64,000 bases of DNA from Paraburkholderia sp. BL9I2N2 (GTDB lineage Bacteria > Pseudomonadota > Gammaproteobacteria > Burkholderiales > Burkholderiaceae): positions 1,240,001 to 1,304,000 of the forward strand of contig NZ_SMGP01000001.1 in assembly GCF_004339745.1 (NCBI RefSeq), written 5' to 3'. The position numbers were made by a program, and so were the translations under genes. Positions 27,298 to 37,673 of this stretch are shown here, in pieces; positions within the stretch are counted from its first letter, which is position 1, and each line of letters opens with the position of its first letter. Under the pieces are notes generated by a model. It did no database searches, was not told where the DNA came from, and saw only the letters and a list, made by a program, of their open reading frames with translations.

Positions 27298-28272
27298 ATG
27301 AACAGCCCGAATCACCCTGTTCCCGCCAATGAGCCATTGCCCCATCGCAAGGCCATCCGCTCGTGGCTGACGCCGTTCGCCGAACGCCGCACCGCCTACG
27401 CGCTTCTGCTGCTCGTGTTCGACTACGTTTTACTATTGTGTGCGCTCGCCGCGAGCGTGTTCGCGCACGGGTTCGTGCTGAAGACCGTATTCGGATGCAT
27501 GGCGGGCTTCGTCATCGGACGGCTCTTCGTCATCGGTCACGACGCATGTCATGAGAGCCTGACCCGGCACCGCACGCTCCACCGCTGGCTGGGCCGGGTC
27601 GCCTTCCTGCCGTCGCTCACGCCGTATAGCCTGGGGCAAGTGGGTCACAACGTGGTGCATCATGGCTACACGAACCTGAGAGGCGTCGATTTTGTGTGGG
27701 CACCGCTGACGATCCAAGAATATCGCGCCTTGAGTGGGCCACGGCGCGCACTGGAACGGATCTATCGCAGCGGCTGCGCGCCTGGTCTCTACTACATGAT
27801 CGAAATTTGGTGGACGAAGATGTTTTTCCCGTCGCGTGCCGCAATGCCGACGCGGCGCCCGGTATTCTTCTGTGACTGCACGCTGGTATCGGTGTTCGCA
27901 CTGCTATGGATCGGCGCGCTCGCGTGGATCGCTCGCGCGACGCAGCGGGGGGTGATCCCGTCAATCGCATGCGGGTTCGGGGTGCCGTTCCTGTTCTGGT
28001 GCGCGATGGTCGGTTTCGTCGTGTACGCGCACCACACGCATCCGCAAATCCACTGGTACGATGATCGCGCGAAATGGGGGCGTTCGGATCCGTTCGTATC
28101 CACGACGGTGCACTTGACCTTTCGCTGGCGTTTTGGCGCGCTGTTTCATCACATCATGGAGCACACCGCGCATCACGTCGACATGAGTCTCCCTCTATAC
28201 GGGCTCGTCGGTGCTCAGCGAATGCTCGAAGCGATGCTTCCGGAACGGATCGTCGTGCAGCGGTTTTCGTGA
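27298..28272 (+). CDS. Membrane fatty-acid desaturase
   Basis: A 324-residue integral-membrane di-iron desaturase with all three His boxes: HDACHES, HNVVHHGYTN and HIMEHTAHHVD. It would introduce double bonds into acyl chains using oxygen. Four or more hydrophobic helices are visible. Same strand as, and 105 bp behind, cyoD, so it may be cotranscribed with the oxidase. Confidence 0.88.
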   Translation: MNSPNHPVPANEPLPHRKAIRSWLTPFAERRTAYALLLLVFDYVLLLCALAASVFAHGFVLKTVFGCMAGFVIGRLFVIGHDACHESLTRHRTLHRWLGRVAFLPSLTPYSLGQVGHNVVHHGYTNLRGVDFVWAPLTIQEYRALSGPRRALERIYRSGCAPGLYYMIEIWWTKMFFPSRAAMPTRRPVFFCDCTLVSVFALLWIGALAWIARATQRGVIPSIACGFGVPFLFWCAMVGFVVYAHHTHPQIHWYDDRAKWGRSDPFVSTTVHLTFRWRFGALFHHIMEHTAHHVDMSLPLYGLVGAQRMLEAMLPERIVVQRFS

Positions 28273-28424
28273 CGTTGGTACTTCGACACCGCACGAGGCT
28301 GCAAACTATACGATTTTTCGACTGATCTGTGGACCGATTTCGCTGGTCGCGCGACGCACGTCCCTCTTAAGGCTCGCTAACAAAGCCTATCATCCGAAAG
28401 CAAGGGGTATACGTTTGAGGTTGG

Positions 28425-28700
28425 ATGACAAGACAAAGAATCGGCGAAGAGTTATGGCCAACGCTCGAAGCCTTGCTGCCAGAGCGACGGGTATCGCCCC
28501 GGGGCGGACGCCCGCGTGTTGATGAACGCGCTGCTGCATTGAATGGCATCCTGTTCGTGCTGTTCACCGGCATACCGTGGAAAGACTTGCCGCCGGAGAT
28601 GGACTTCGGTAGCGGTATGACCTGCTCGCGAAGGTTGCGGGAATGGCAGGACGATGGCGTGCGGGCTCGCCTGCATGCGGCGATGCTGGCGCGGTCGCGA
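28425..28700 (+). pseudogene. IS5-family transposase N-terminal fragment
   Basis: About 90 codons of an IS427/IS1031-like transposase: LWPTLEALLPERRVSPRGGR and LPPEMDFGSGMTCSRRLREW. It stops abruptly near 28700 with no catalytic DDE core. A relative in opposite orientation lies at 47812-48530. Confidence 0.8.
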
Positions 28701-28798
28701 GGAAACACGCGTTGGCCATTCATCTTGTGATCTCCTGTCGACGATGCCGGCCGTACCGGGTTCGCTGCCGATGGGCTCGTCGACCGATGGCTCACATC

Positions 28799-29368
28799 TC
28801 AGAGGAGGGCCGGTGCTGTAGTGATACGTTGCGTGCCCGCTCCTTCCATCTGTCGGGCCGTGCGCAGCAGTTGCAACCCGAGGTCGGCTGCCATGTCGAG
28901 CGCGCTGCGGCCATCCGGTGCGCACAGTTCTGCGTTCGCCCCATGCGCAAGCAGCATCTGCAGGACGTCGAGGCGACCGCTCGCGGCTGCATGCATCAGG
29001 CATGTGATGTCGTCGTCGTTCACATGGTCGATCGGCGCGCCGGCGTCGATCAGCCGCAGGATGGTCGCGGGGCCGCCGTGCAGGCACGCGAACCAGAGCG
29101 CATGGTTGCCGTCATCATCGAGCGCGTCGGCGCGTGCGCCGAATGCGAGCAACGCTTCGACCACCGCGTCCTCGCCATGCTGCGCGGCGCGCATCAACGG
29201 GGTTTCGCCGTTCACGCAGCGCGAATGCGGATCAGGGAAGCCGTGGTACGCCAGCCAGGTGGAAAGTGCGGCAGGCACGTTTGTTTCGAGTTGTGCATCG
29301 GCGTTCCGGACAACGCGCGAGGCCAGGCGTTCGCGGACGACGAAAGCAGTGTCGGTATGCATGATCAT
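28799..29368 (-). CDS. Ankyrin-repeat protein of the nifH-divergent operon
   Basis: A 189-residue protein with about three to four ankyrin repeats: NGETPLMRAAQHGEDAVVEA, DDGNHALWFACLHGGPATIL, DDITCLMHAAASGRLDVLQM and a final DGRSALDMAADLGLQLL. ATG 29368 with GAAGG upstream is preferred over a TTG 18 bases earlier. Last gene of a minus-strand set divergent from nifH; a decayed copy lies at 46862-47250 and a fragment at 17763. Presumably a protein-binding adaptor. Confidence 0.82.
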   Translation of the reverse strand: MIMHTDTAFVVRERLASRVVRNADAQLETNVPAALSTWLAYHGFPDPHSRCVNGETPLMRAAQHGEDAVVEALLAFGARADALDDDGNHALWFACLHGGPATILRLIDAGAPIDHVNDDDITCLMHAAASGRLDVLQMLLAHGANAELCAPDGRSALDMAADLGLQLLRTARQMEGAGTQRITTAPALL

Positions 29369-29438
29369 GGTCGCCTTCGGGTGCAAGGGAACATCGGTTG
29401 GCGCAGCGGCACGGGCGGCAGCCGTTGGGATCCGCGCT

Positions 29439-30047
29439 TCAGACGGGCCGGTTCTCGTTGGGGTTGCGCACCGGCCCCATCAATTCAAGTCCTTCGCTGT
29501 AGGTGATCCTGTCGAAGGTCACGTCGAACTTGATGGCCGCGTCCGCTACCGCATCCAGCTTGCCGCCTGAGTCCTTCTTCTTCAATTCGTTCTTTTCGAG
29601 GTACAGCAGTTCGAGCATCTCGTTGTAGACGGTGGACTCGAGAATCGGCAGAACATAGAACATCGCGCCCTTGTATGGCACCTGATATCGCTTGCTCAGG
29701 TCGACGTTGTCGCAAAAAAGAAAGTACTTGCCACCCGCCGAGAGCGTGTCGCTGAGCACCTCGGCCACGTCCTTCAGATGCTCGAAGCTCAGCAGATACC
29801 CGACGAAGAACGGCAAGTGCTTATGGCCGATCGTCGCACATGCCATCACCTGATCGCAGGTCAGCTCCGGCGGCCGCGCTTCGTCGGCGAGCTTCGGGGC
29901 AAAGCGCAGCGCGAGTTCGCCGCGGAAGCCGACCCGGCCGAACTTGTTCGTCAGCCCCTTGAGTACCGGGTTGAGCAGACGGCCTTCATGTTCGAGACGG
30001 GCGAACGCGGTGTCGTCGATATCCTTGTGGGCGAGCGTTTCGGTCAT
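29439..30047 (-). CDS. Conserved protein divergent from nifH
   Basis: A 202-residue soluble protein with no motif I can name. Conserved-looking segments are RVGFRGELALRFAPKLADEA, ATIGHKHLPFFVGYLLSFEH and GKYFLFCDNVDLSKRY. Its ATG overlaps the globin stop (TGATG). A decayed second copy at 47300-47668 also lies beside an ankyrin pseudogene, so the pair is an old, fixed unit. Role unknown, linked to nitrogen fixation by position only. Confidence 0.75.
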   Translation of the reverse strand: MTETLAHKDIDDTAFARLEHEGRLLNPVLKGLTNKFGRVGFRGELALRFAPKLADEARPPELTCDQVMACATIGHKHLPFFVGYLLSFEHLKDVAEVLSDTLSAGGKYFLFCDNVDLSKRYQVPYKGAMFYVLPILESTVYNEMLELLYLEKNELKKKDSGGKLDAVADAAIKFDVTFDRITYSEGLELMGPVRNPNENRPV

Positions 30048-30502
30048 CACAGATCCTCGGGTTGAACAGAGTTGAAGGGGGGGCACGTCTGCGTGTTGCG
30101 CATCCGGTCGGCGATTTTGAAAAAAGCCTGCATCAGTTCGTCGCGCAGCGCCGGATCGACACCTGTCTCGTCGAACGCGGCGCGCATGCAAGCTAGCCAC
30201 GCATCCCGTTCGGCGGTGCCGATCGCGAATGCGGCATGACGCGTGCGCAGCCGTGGTTGGCCATGCTGTGCCGAGTATCGCTTGTCGGCACCGAGCCATT
30301 CGCACAGATACAGCACCAGCACGGCCTTCGTCGAAGACAGGTCGGGGTGATGCATCGCGCGAATGCGCTGCGCGTCGGCCCGCGTATCCATGTGCCGATA
30401 GAACGCGTCGACCAGGCGGTTGACGTCGGTCTCGCCGCCTAGACGGTCGAAGTGCGTCTCGCGCGGCACGGGTCGCGAAGGTTGGGTGGTTGGTGTGTCC
30501 AT
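30047..30502 (-). CDS. Group II-like truncated haemoglobin
   Basis: A 151-residue truncated globin: FDRLGGETDVNRLVDAFYRH, VLVLYLCEWLGADKRYSAQH, and RHAAFAIGTAERDAWLACMR with the proximal-His region. Such globins bind or detoxify oxygen or NO, a plausible job next to nifH. First gene of the minus-strand operon with the unknown and ankyrin genes. Start ATG 30502 has no clear ribosome site. Confidence 0.85.
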   Translation of the reverse strand: MDTPTTQPSRPVPRETHFDRLGGETDVNRLVDAFYRHMDTRADAQRIRAMHHPDLSSTKAVLVLYLCEWLGADKRYSAQHGQPRLRTRHAAFAIGTAERDAWLACMRAAFDETGVDPALRDELMQAFFKIADRMRNTQTCPPFNSVQPEDL

Positions 30503-30513
30503 GATGCCATCAA

Positions 30514-30529
30514 AGCAATAACCGAACCA
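30514..30529 (-). promoter_or_regulatory. Possible sigma54 promoter for the globin operon
   Basis: Minus strand TGGTTCGGTTATTGCT has correct -24/-12 spacing, but it would start transcription at the globin ATG, leaving no leader. The NifA site at 30632 could serve both directions. Confidence 0.35.
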
Positions 30530-30631
30530 GGCGGCAACCCGGCGATTGTCCGGCTGCACGCAGGCCAATGCGACAGAAATCGCACGACAAACGCGCCGAA
30601 TGGTTTCATTGGCGACGAAGTTCACGTGGTT

Positions 30632-30647
30632 TGTCGCGAAATCGACA
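30632..30647. promoter_or_regulatory. NifA upstream activator site for nifH
   Basis: TGT-N10-ACA palindrome, 83 bp upstream of the nifH -24/-12 element. The decayed nifH copy at 54778 has the same arrangement with nearly the same distance. Confidence 0.8.
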
Positions 30648-30729
30648 AGACACAGGAGGAGTCCGCAAAAGTCCCGAACCAACCGCCGCAGCGCGGCGGG
30701 GCGGACGCGACGCAGTACCGCTGGTGATG

Positions 30730-30745
30730 TGGCACAGAAGCTGCA
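30730..30745 (+). promoter_or_regulatory. Sigma54 promoter of nifHDK
   Basis: TGGCACAGAAGCTGCA has a perfect -24 half and a near-consensus -12 half with correct spacing, 135 bp before the nifH ATG. Confidence 0.85.
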
Positions 30746-30823
30746 TTTGGAGTCCGGCGCGGACACAGGTCCGGCCGATGCGTGACTCGATATAAGAAGA
30801 CCCATACAGGCACGACAGGCTGA

Positions 30824-31762
<939 letters not shown>

Positions 31763-31779
31763 GCGAGCGCCGCTGCGCG

Positions 31780-31821
31780 CGGCACGGTGTTCTTCTTCAC
31801 GCGATGAACCGGGCCGTGCCG
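31780..31821 (+). other. Hairpin between nifH and nifD
   Basis: CGGCACGG at 31780-31787 pairs with CCGTGCCG at 31814-31821 around a 26-base loop, in the nifH-nifD spacer. No T run follows, so it is probably an mRNA-stabilising or attenuating hairpin, not a terminator. Confidence 0.5.
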
Positions 31822-31865
31822 GCTACCCGCTGCCAGGCTTGATACCCACACTATGGAGCATTCCC

Positions 31866-33329
31866 ATGAGCGTCACAGTTGAAGAGCGCAAGGCCGCGAA
31901 CAAGGCCTTGATCGATGAAGTGCTGACGGCCTATCCGGAGAAAATGGCCAAACGGCGCGCCAAGCATTTGGGCACCTTCGAGGACGGCAAGCCCGACTGT
32001 GGCGTGAAATCAAACATCAAGTCATTGCCGGGCGTGATGACGATTCGCGGTTGCGCGTACGCCGGCTCGAAGGGCGTGGTCTGGGGGCCCATCAAGGACA
32101 TGATCCACATCAGTCATGGTCCGGTCGGTTGCGGCCAGTACTCGTGGGGCGCGCGTCGCAACTACTACATCGGCACTACCGGTATCGACACCTTCGTGAC
32201 GATGCAGTTCACGTCGGACTTCCAGGAAAAGGACATCGTCTTCGGCGGCGACAAGAAGCTCGACAAGATCATAGACGAGATTCAGGAACTGTTTCCGCTG
32301 AACAAGGGCATCTCGATCCAGAGTGAATGCCCGATCGGCCTGATCGGCGACGACATCGAGGCCGTCTCGAAGAAGAAGAGTGCACAGTATGAAGGGCACA
32401 CCATTTTGCCGGTGCGCTGCGAAGGTTTTCGCGGCGTCAGCCAGTCGTTGGGCCACCATCTGGCTAACGATGCGATTCGAGACTGGATATTCGACAAGGC
32501 CGATCCGGACAAGCGGCCCGAATTTGTTTCGACGCCTTATGATGTTGCGATCATCGGCGATTACAACATCGGCGGCGATGCCTGGTCGAGCCGGATTCTG
32601 CTCGAAGAGATCGGCCTGCGTGTGATCGCACAATGGTCGGGCGACGGCTCGATCGCCGAGCTCGAGAATACACCCAAGGCCAAGCTCAATTTGCTGCATT
32701 GCTACCGCTCGATGAACTATATCAGCCGGCACATGGAAGAGAAGTACGGCATTCCATGGACGGAATACAACTTCTTCGGCCCGTCGATGATCGAGAAGAG
32801 CCTGCGCGAGATCGCCAGCCACTTCGACGACACCATCAAAGCCAACGCGGAGAGGGTGATCGCCAAGTATCGTCCCCTGGTCGATGCGGTGAACGCGAAG
32901 TTCAGAGCGCGCCTGCAGGACAAGACCGTAATGCTGTTCGTTGGCGGCCTGCGTCCGCGCCACGTGATCGGCGCCTACGAAGACCTCGGCATGAACGTGG
33001 TCGGCACCGGCTACGAATTCGGCCACAGCGACGACTATCAGCGCACCACGCACTACGTGAAGGACGGCACACTGATTTACGACGACGTGACCGGCTACGA
33101 GTTTGAGAGGTTCGTCGAACAGGTCCAGCCCGATCTGGTCGGCTCCGGCATCAAGGAAAAGTACGTGTTCCAGAAGATGGGCGTGCCGTTTCGCCAGATG
33201 CACAGCTGGGACTATTCCGGTCCATATCACGGCTACGACGGCTACGCCATTTTCGCGCGCGACATGGACATGGCTATTTCCAGCCCGGTGTGGGGGCTCG
33301 CCAAGGCGCCCTGGAAGAAAACCCCCTAA
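31866..33329 (+). CDS. nifD: NifD, MoFe protein alpha chain
   Basis: Alpha subunit of the MoFe protein, which binds FeMo-co and shares the P-cluster with NifK. The 487-residue product has [48 protein letters not shown] and [21 protein letters not shown] 31866 follows TATGGAG; a longer frame from 31839 is unlikely. Intact. Confidence 0.97.
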   Translation: MSVTVEERKAANKALIDEVLTAYPEKMAKRRAKHLGTFEDGKPDCGVKSNIKSLPGVMTIRGCAYAGSKGVVWGPIKDMIHISHGPVGCGQYSWGARRNYYIGTTGIDTFVTMQFTSDFQEKDIVFGGDKKLDKIIDEIQELFPLNKGISIQSECPIGLIGDDIEAVSKKKSAQYEGHTILPVRCEGFRGVSQSLGHHLANDAIRDWIFDKADPDKRPEFVSTPYDVAIIGDYNIGGDAWSSRILLEEIGLRVIAQWSGDGSIAELENTPKAKLNLLHCYRSMNYISRHMEEKYGIPWTEYNFFGPSMIEKSLREIASHFDDTIKANAERVIAKYRPLVDAVNAKFRARLQDKTVMLFVGGLRPRHVIGAYEDLGMNVVGTGYEFGHSDDYQRTTHYVKDGTLIYDDVTGYEFERFVEQVQPDLVGSGIKEKYVFQKMGVPFRQMHSWDYSGPYHGYDGYAIFARDMDMAISSPVWGLAKAPWKKTP

Positions 33330-33331
33330 GC

Positions 33332-33372
33332 GCCGGCCACCGCACCGATCACCGGACTGATCAGCGGCCGGC
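33332..33372 (+). other. Hairpin between nifD and nifK
   Basis: GCCGGCC at 33332-33338 pairs with GGCCGGC at 33366-33372, a perfect 7-bp GC stem in the nifD-nifK spacer. As with the nifH-nifD hairpin, no T run follows. Confidence 0.5.
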
Positions 33373-33403
33373 AGGCCATTGAATTGAATATCAGGAGCAT
33401 CCC

Positions 33404-34963
33404 GTGCCCCAATCCGCAGACCACATTCTCGACCAGGAATTCCTGTTCCGTGAGCCCGAGTACCAGAAAATTTTCCAGGCGAAAAAGGAAAATTTCGAGT
33501 TCAACCATTCAGACGAGCAGGTCAAGCAGATCGTCGAGTGGACCAAGAGCGAAGACTACCGGCAAAAGAACTTTGCACGCGACTCGCTCACCATCAACCC
33601 GGCCAAGGCCTGCCAGCCGCTCGGCGCAGTGTACGTGGCCATCGGCTTTCACAAGACGCTCAGTTTTGTGCATGGCTCGCAGGGCTGTGTAGCGTTTTAC
33701 CGCTCGCACTTCTCGCGTCACTTCAAGGAGCCAACCTCGTGCGTCAGCTCGTCGATGACCGAAGACGCGGCGGTGTTCGGCGGCATGAACAACATGATCG
33801 ACGGCCTCGCAAATGCGTACAACCTGTACAAGCCCGACATGATCGCGGTCTCCACTACCTGCATGGCGGAAGTGATCGGCGATGACCTCGACGCGCTCAT
33901 CAAGAACAGCAAGCAGAAGGGCAGCGTGCCGGAAGACTATGACGTGCCGTTCGCGCACACGCCGGCCTTCGTCGGCAGCCACGTGACCGGCTACGACAAC
34001 GCGCTCCTCGGCATCCTCAAGCACTTCTGGGACGGCAAGGCCGGCACAGCGACGCCGCTTGAGCGCGTGCCCGACGACAGCGTCAACTTCATCGGTGGCT
34101 TCGACGGCTACGTGGTCGGCAACATGAAGGAAATTCGCCGCATCTTCGATCTGTTCGGCGTGACGGTGAACATCATCTGCGACCCATCCGAAACGTGGAA
34201 TACGCCGACCGACGGCGAGTTCCGGATGTACGAAGGCGGCACGACCAAGGAGGAGGTCGAGCGCGCGTTGAACGCGAAGGCGACCTTCGTGTTCCAGGAA
34301 TACTGCTGCGAGAGGACCAGCAAGTTCATTGGCGAGCATGGCCAGGAAGTGGTGGTGCTGAACTCGCCGGTTGGCGTCGCGGGCACCGACCGGTTCCTGA
34401 TGGAAATCTCGCGCGTGATCGGCAAGCCGATTCCGGTGCAACTGGAGAAGGAGCGAGGCCAGCTCGTCGATGCGATGGCCGACAGCCAGGCTCACCTGCA
34501 CGGCAAGCGTTTTGCGCTCTACGGCGACCCGGACCAGATGCTGGGCTACACGCAGTTCCTGCTGGAACTCGGCGCCGAGCCGGCGCACGTTCTGGCGACC
34601 AACGGCAACGAAACCTGGGCTGCGAAGGTGCAGGCGGTGTTCGACGCGTCGCCCTACGGCGCCGGCTGCAAGGTGTATCCGAAACGCGATCTGTGGCACA
34701 TGCGCTCACTGCTGTTTACCGAGCCGGTGGATTTCCTGATCGGCAACACCTACGGCAAATATCTCGAGCGCGATACCAAAACGCCGCTGATACGCATGGT
34801 GTTCCCGATCTTCGATCGCCACCATTACCATCGCTTTCCGACCTGGGGCTATGAAGGTGCGTTGCGGGTGCTGGTCACGCTGCTGGACGAGTTCTTCGAA
34901 GCGCTCGACGCCAACACGATCGACGTGGCGAAGACCGACTACAGCTACGACATCATTCGCTGA
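33404..34963 (+). CDS. nifK: NifK, MoFe protein beta chain
   Basis: Beta subunit of the MoFe protein, 519 residues. P-cluster ligand regions are [40 protein letters not shown] and [16 protein letters not shown]. It begins with GTG, preceded by CAGGAGC, 74 bp after nifD. Intact. Confidence 0.97.
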   Translation: MPQSADHILDQEFLFREPEYQKIFQAKKENFEFNHSDEQVKQIVEWTKSEDYRQKNFARDSLTINPAKACQPLGAVYVAIGFHKTLSFVHGSQGCVAFYRSHFSRHFKEPTSCVSSSMTEDAAVFGGMNNMIDGLANAYNLYKPDMIAVSTTCMAEVIGDDLDALIKNSKQKGSVPEDYDVPFAHTPAFVGSHVTGYDNALLGILKHFWDGKAGTATPLERVPDDSVNFIGGFDGYVVGNMKEIRRIFDLFGVTVNIICDPSETWNTPTDGEFRMYEGGTTKEEVERALNAKATFVFQEYCCERTSKFIGEHGQEVVVLNSPVGVAGTDRFLMEISRVIGKPIPVQLEKERGQLVDAMADSQAHLHGKRFALYGDPDQMLGYTQFLLELGAEPAHVLATNGNETWAAKVQAVFDASPYGAGCKVYPKRDLWHMRSLLFTEPVDFLIGNTYGKYLERDTKTPLIRMVFPIFDRHHYHRFPTWGYEGALRVLVTLLDEFFEALDANTIDVAKTDYSYDIIR

Positions 34964-34979
34964 CGAGGAGAGCGCGGCG

Positions 34980-35327
34980 ATGGCAGACACAGCAGATACA
35001 TCGGGCGTGGCAGATGAAGTTCTGGTCAAGATGACGCAGGACGGCCGTAACGTCGAGGTCATCAGCGGCTAGGTTTGCCTGGCCGGTGTGAGCGAGGCCG
35101 ACCACCTCGTCCCGCTGCTCGAACACCCGAACCGGCAGGTGATCGCCCAGGTGCTGCCGGGAGGCCGCGCATGTGGCCGCCGGTTGCCGTTGACGCACGA
35201 GGAGACTGCGATTGCACAGAGTGCGATGTCGGCGGCTCGGCGGCAGTTCGGCGCGAGCCCGGCGGGCATCGCGCCGTGGTTACCTCGAGCGGTGTGGGCG
35301 AAGATTGCGGCGGAGGGTGTCGAGTAG
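34980..35327 (+). pseudogene. Small nifK-linked gene with an in-frame TAG
   Basis: One frame runs from ATG 34980 to 35327 and is open except for a TAG at 35070. Before it: DEVLVKMTQDGRNVEVISG; after it: SEADHLVPLLEHPNRQVIAQ, LPLTHEETAIAQSAM and RAVWAKIAAEGVE. The intact form would be about 115 residues. It is a conserved-looking nif accessory gene of unknown role, interrupted by one base or by a sequencing error; restart at GTG 35088 could still make the C-terminal part. Confidence 0.65.
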
Positions 35328-35404
35328 CGGGGCACCGCTGAAAACGAAATTGCTGCGCTGCATGTAGCTAGCCTGCGTGACGAACCTCAGCGAGGGAGCG
35401 GGGC

Positions 35405-35661
35405 ATGATTTATGTAGTCGAGCAGTGTGACTCAGTGCGCTGCGTGCGTGGTTCGCTTACGACGACTTTGAGCGCGAGGTGGCGGCGTTCGACCCGTTGA
35501 GCCTCGCGGAGATCAATGACGAGGTAACGGCGTACGAACTGCTCGCGCTGGTCAACGACGTTTCCGATGCGAACGGACGGGCAGAGTACCTGTCGATCTG
35601 CGCGGTGGGCGACGAGTATGAGCAACTGGCGGCGCTCGAAGTGCTGGCCGACGACGACTGA
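35405..35661 (+). pseudogene. Small acidic nif-region gene, frameshifted
   Basis: ATG 35405 starts MIYVVEQCDS, then one base is lost or gained near 35432; the other frame continues ALRAWFAYDDFEREVAAFDP, AEINDEVTAYELLALVNDVS and ends EVLADDD at 35661. The joined product would be about 85 residues and strongly acidic. Family not recognised. Confidence 0.6.
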
Positions 35662-35718
35662 GCCGCCCAGCGGGGCAGGAGCCCGAATGGCGCATGCACA
35701 CTGAAATAGCGCATGGGA

Positions 35719-35992
35719 TATGCGCGCAGGCGCGCTCGGTGCATTGCTCGAACGCGTACCGGCCGAGATCAGGCCTGAGCGCTTCGAGCGCTTGCTGGAA
35801 GTCTGTCTCTGCGACTTCGCGGCGTATCCCGGTCATGGTAGACGGACTACGCGAAAGCTCCACGGATGCGCCGCGTGCTGACTGCTTACCTAGCGGTTCG
35901 CGAACCCTTGGGGCCGGATGCGTTGCTGGAGGCGCGCGCGAATGCGATCGCACGGGTCCTGCTCCATACGGAACGGCAAGGCAGGCAGTGAA
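35719..35992 (+). pseudogene. Remnant of an unknown helical gene upstream of nifE
   Basis: Two frames give coherent helical protein: LGALLERVPAEIRPERFERL-LEVCLCDF up to about 35825, then VLTAYLAVREPLGPDALLEA-RANAIARVLLHTERQGRQ ending at a TGA near 35992. The break between them shows decay. Product unknown. Confidence 0.5.
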
Positions 35993-36117
35993 CGTGTGTT
36001 GTCGTTTTCTGTGTCGCGAACCGTCTGTCGCAAACCGTTCAAACCCGCCATGGCGATGCGCGCGAGCGACGCGCTTCAGCGCCAATTGGCACGTTTTCAA
36101 GGCGTTTCCCGGTGCGG

Positions 36118-36133
36118 TGGTATGGAACTTGCC
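36118..36133 (+). promoter_or_regulatory. Sigma54 promoter of the nifEN operon
   Basis: TGGTATGGAACTTGCC has correct GG/GC spacing, 34 bp upstream of the nifE ATG. I found no exact TGT-N10-ACA upstream between 35990 and 36100. Confidence 0.6.
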
Positions 36134-36166
36134 ACTAGAGAAACGTCTATCCATCAGGAGCATGTC

Positions 36167-37648
36167 ATGTCTGTTTCGCTCAATGCCCAAATCGCCGAAG
36201 TTTTCGACGAGCCGGGTTGCGACAAGAATCAAGGCAAGAGCGAGAAGGAACGCAAAAGGGGCTGCACGAAGCAGCTTTCGCCGGGTTCGGCCGCAGGCGG
36301 GTGCGCGTTCGACGGCGCGAAGATCGCTTTGCAGCCGGTGGTGGACGTCGCACACCTCGTGCACGGGCCGATTGCCTGTGAAGGTAACTCGTGGGACAAC
36401 CGGCACGCCGCTTCATCCGGTTCGCAACTCTATCGCACCGGCTTCACCACCGATATCAACGAACTCGACGTGGTGTACGGCGGCGAGAAGCGCCTGTTCA
36501 GGAGCGTGCGCGAAATCATCGAGAAATACGATCCGCCCGCAGTGTTCGTCTACCAGACCTGCGTCACTGCGCTGATCGGCGACGACATCGAGGCAGTCTG
36601 CAAGCGCGCCACCGAACAATTTGGCAAGCCGGTGATTCCGGTCCTTTCCCCCGGTTTCGCCGGGCCGAAGAATCTGGGCAACAAGCTTGGCGGCGAGGCG
36701 ATCCTCAACTATGTGATCGGCACGCGCGAGCCCGAGTACACGACGCCGTATGACATCAACGTCATTGGCGAATACAACCTGTCGGGCGAACTCTGGCAGA
36801 CCAAGCCGCTGCTCGACGCGCTAGGCATCCGTATCCTCTCGTGCATCTCCGGCGACGGGCGCTACAACGAGATCGCAAGTTCGCATCGCGCCAAGGTCAA
36901 TATGATGGTCTGCTCGAAGTCGATGATCAACATCGCGACAAAGATGCAGCGGCGCTACGGCATCCCTTACTTTGAGGGCTCGTTCTATGGGATCGGCGAC
37001 ATGAGCGACACGCTGCGCCATATCGCCAGCCTGCTCGTGCGGCAGGGCGCGCCGGACGATCTGCTCGAGCGGACCGAGCGCCTGATCGCCGTCGAGGAAG
37101 CGCGCGCGTGGGAGCGCATCGCACACTACAAAGCGCGCCTTACCGGCAAGCGGGTGTTGCTTATCACAGGTGGCGTGAAGTCTTGGTCGGTGGTTTCCGC
37201 GCTGCAGGAAGCAGGGCTCGAAATCGTCGGCACCAGCGTCAAGAAGAGCACTAAGGAAGACAAGGACAAGATCAAGGAGATCATGGGCGACGACGCCCAC
37301 ATGATCGACGGCATGGCGCCGCGCGAGATGTACGCGATGCTCCGGGACGCGCGGGCCGACATCATGCTGTCCGGTGGCCGCTCACAGTTCGTCGCACTGA
37401 AGGCCCGCATACCGTGGCTCGACATCAACCAGGAACGCCACCACCCTTATGGCGGCTACGAGGGGATGGTCGAGCTGGTGTACGAGATCGACCGCGCGAT
37501 CTACAACCCGGTGTGGCAACAGGTGCGCATCCCTGCTCCGTGGGGTGAAGACGGGGGAGCGCTCGGTGTGGTCCAAACGCAAGCCGCGCGCCCACTGTCG
37601 AGCGTCGCGGCGTGGGCGATGAGCCTCGAACCCGGTATACCGACCTGA
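36167..37648 (+). CDS. nifE: NifE, FeMo-co assembly scaffold alpha
   Basis: Scaffold subunit homologous to NifD; NifEN matures NifB-co to FeMo-co. The 493-residue product has [55 protein letters not shown] and NQERHHPYGGYEGMVEL. ATG 36167 follows CAGGAG; the longer frame upstream overlaps a decayed gene. Intact. Confidence 0.96.
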   Translation: MSVSLNAQIAEVFDEPGCDKNQGKSEKERKRGCTKQLSPGSAAGGCAFDGAKIALQPVVDVAHLVHGPIACEGNSWDNRHAASSGSQLYRTGFTTDINELDVVYGGEKRLFRSVREIIEKYDPPAVFVYQTCVTALIGDDIEAVCKRATEQFGKPVIPVLSPGFAGPKNLGNKLGGEAILNYVIGTREPEYTTPYDINVIGEYNLSGELWQTKPLLDALGIRILSCISGDGRYNEIASSHRAKVNMMVCSKSMINIATKMQRRYGIPYFEGSFYGIGDMSDTLRHIASLLVRQGAPDDLLERTERLIAVEEARAWERIAHYKARLTGKRVLLITGGVKSWSVVSALQEAGLEIVGTSVKKSTKEDKDKIKEIMGDDAHMIDGMAPREMYAMLRDARADIMLSGGRSQFVALKARIPWLDINQERHHPYGGYEGMVELVYEIDRAIYNPVWQQVRIPAPWGEDGGALGVVQTQAARPLSSVAAWAMSLEPGIPT

Positions 37649-37673
37649 CGCCCCCTGAACTCGAGAACATGCC

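Noticed and set aside
32022..34699. Minus-strand frames of about 400 codons opposite nifD and nifK
   Set aside because: Mirror frames of strongly conserved nif genes, without starts or motifs.
35088..35327. Separate small gene starting at GTG 35088
   Set aside because: It is in frame with 34980-35069 across a single TAG, so one interrupted gene is the simpler reading.
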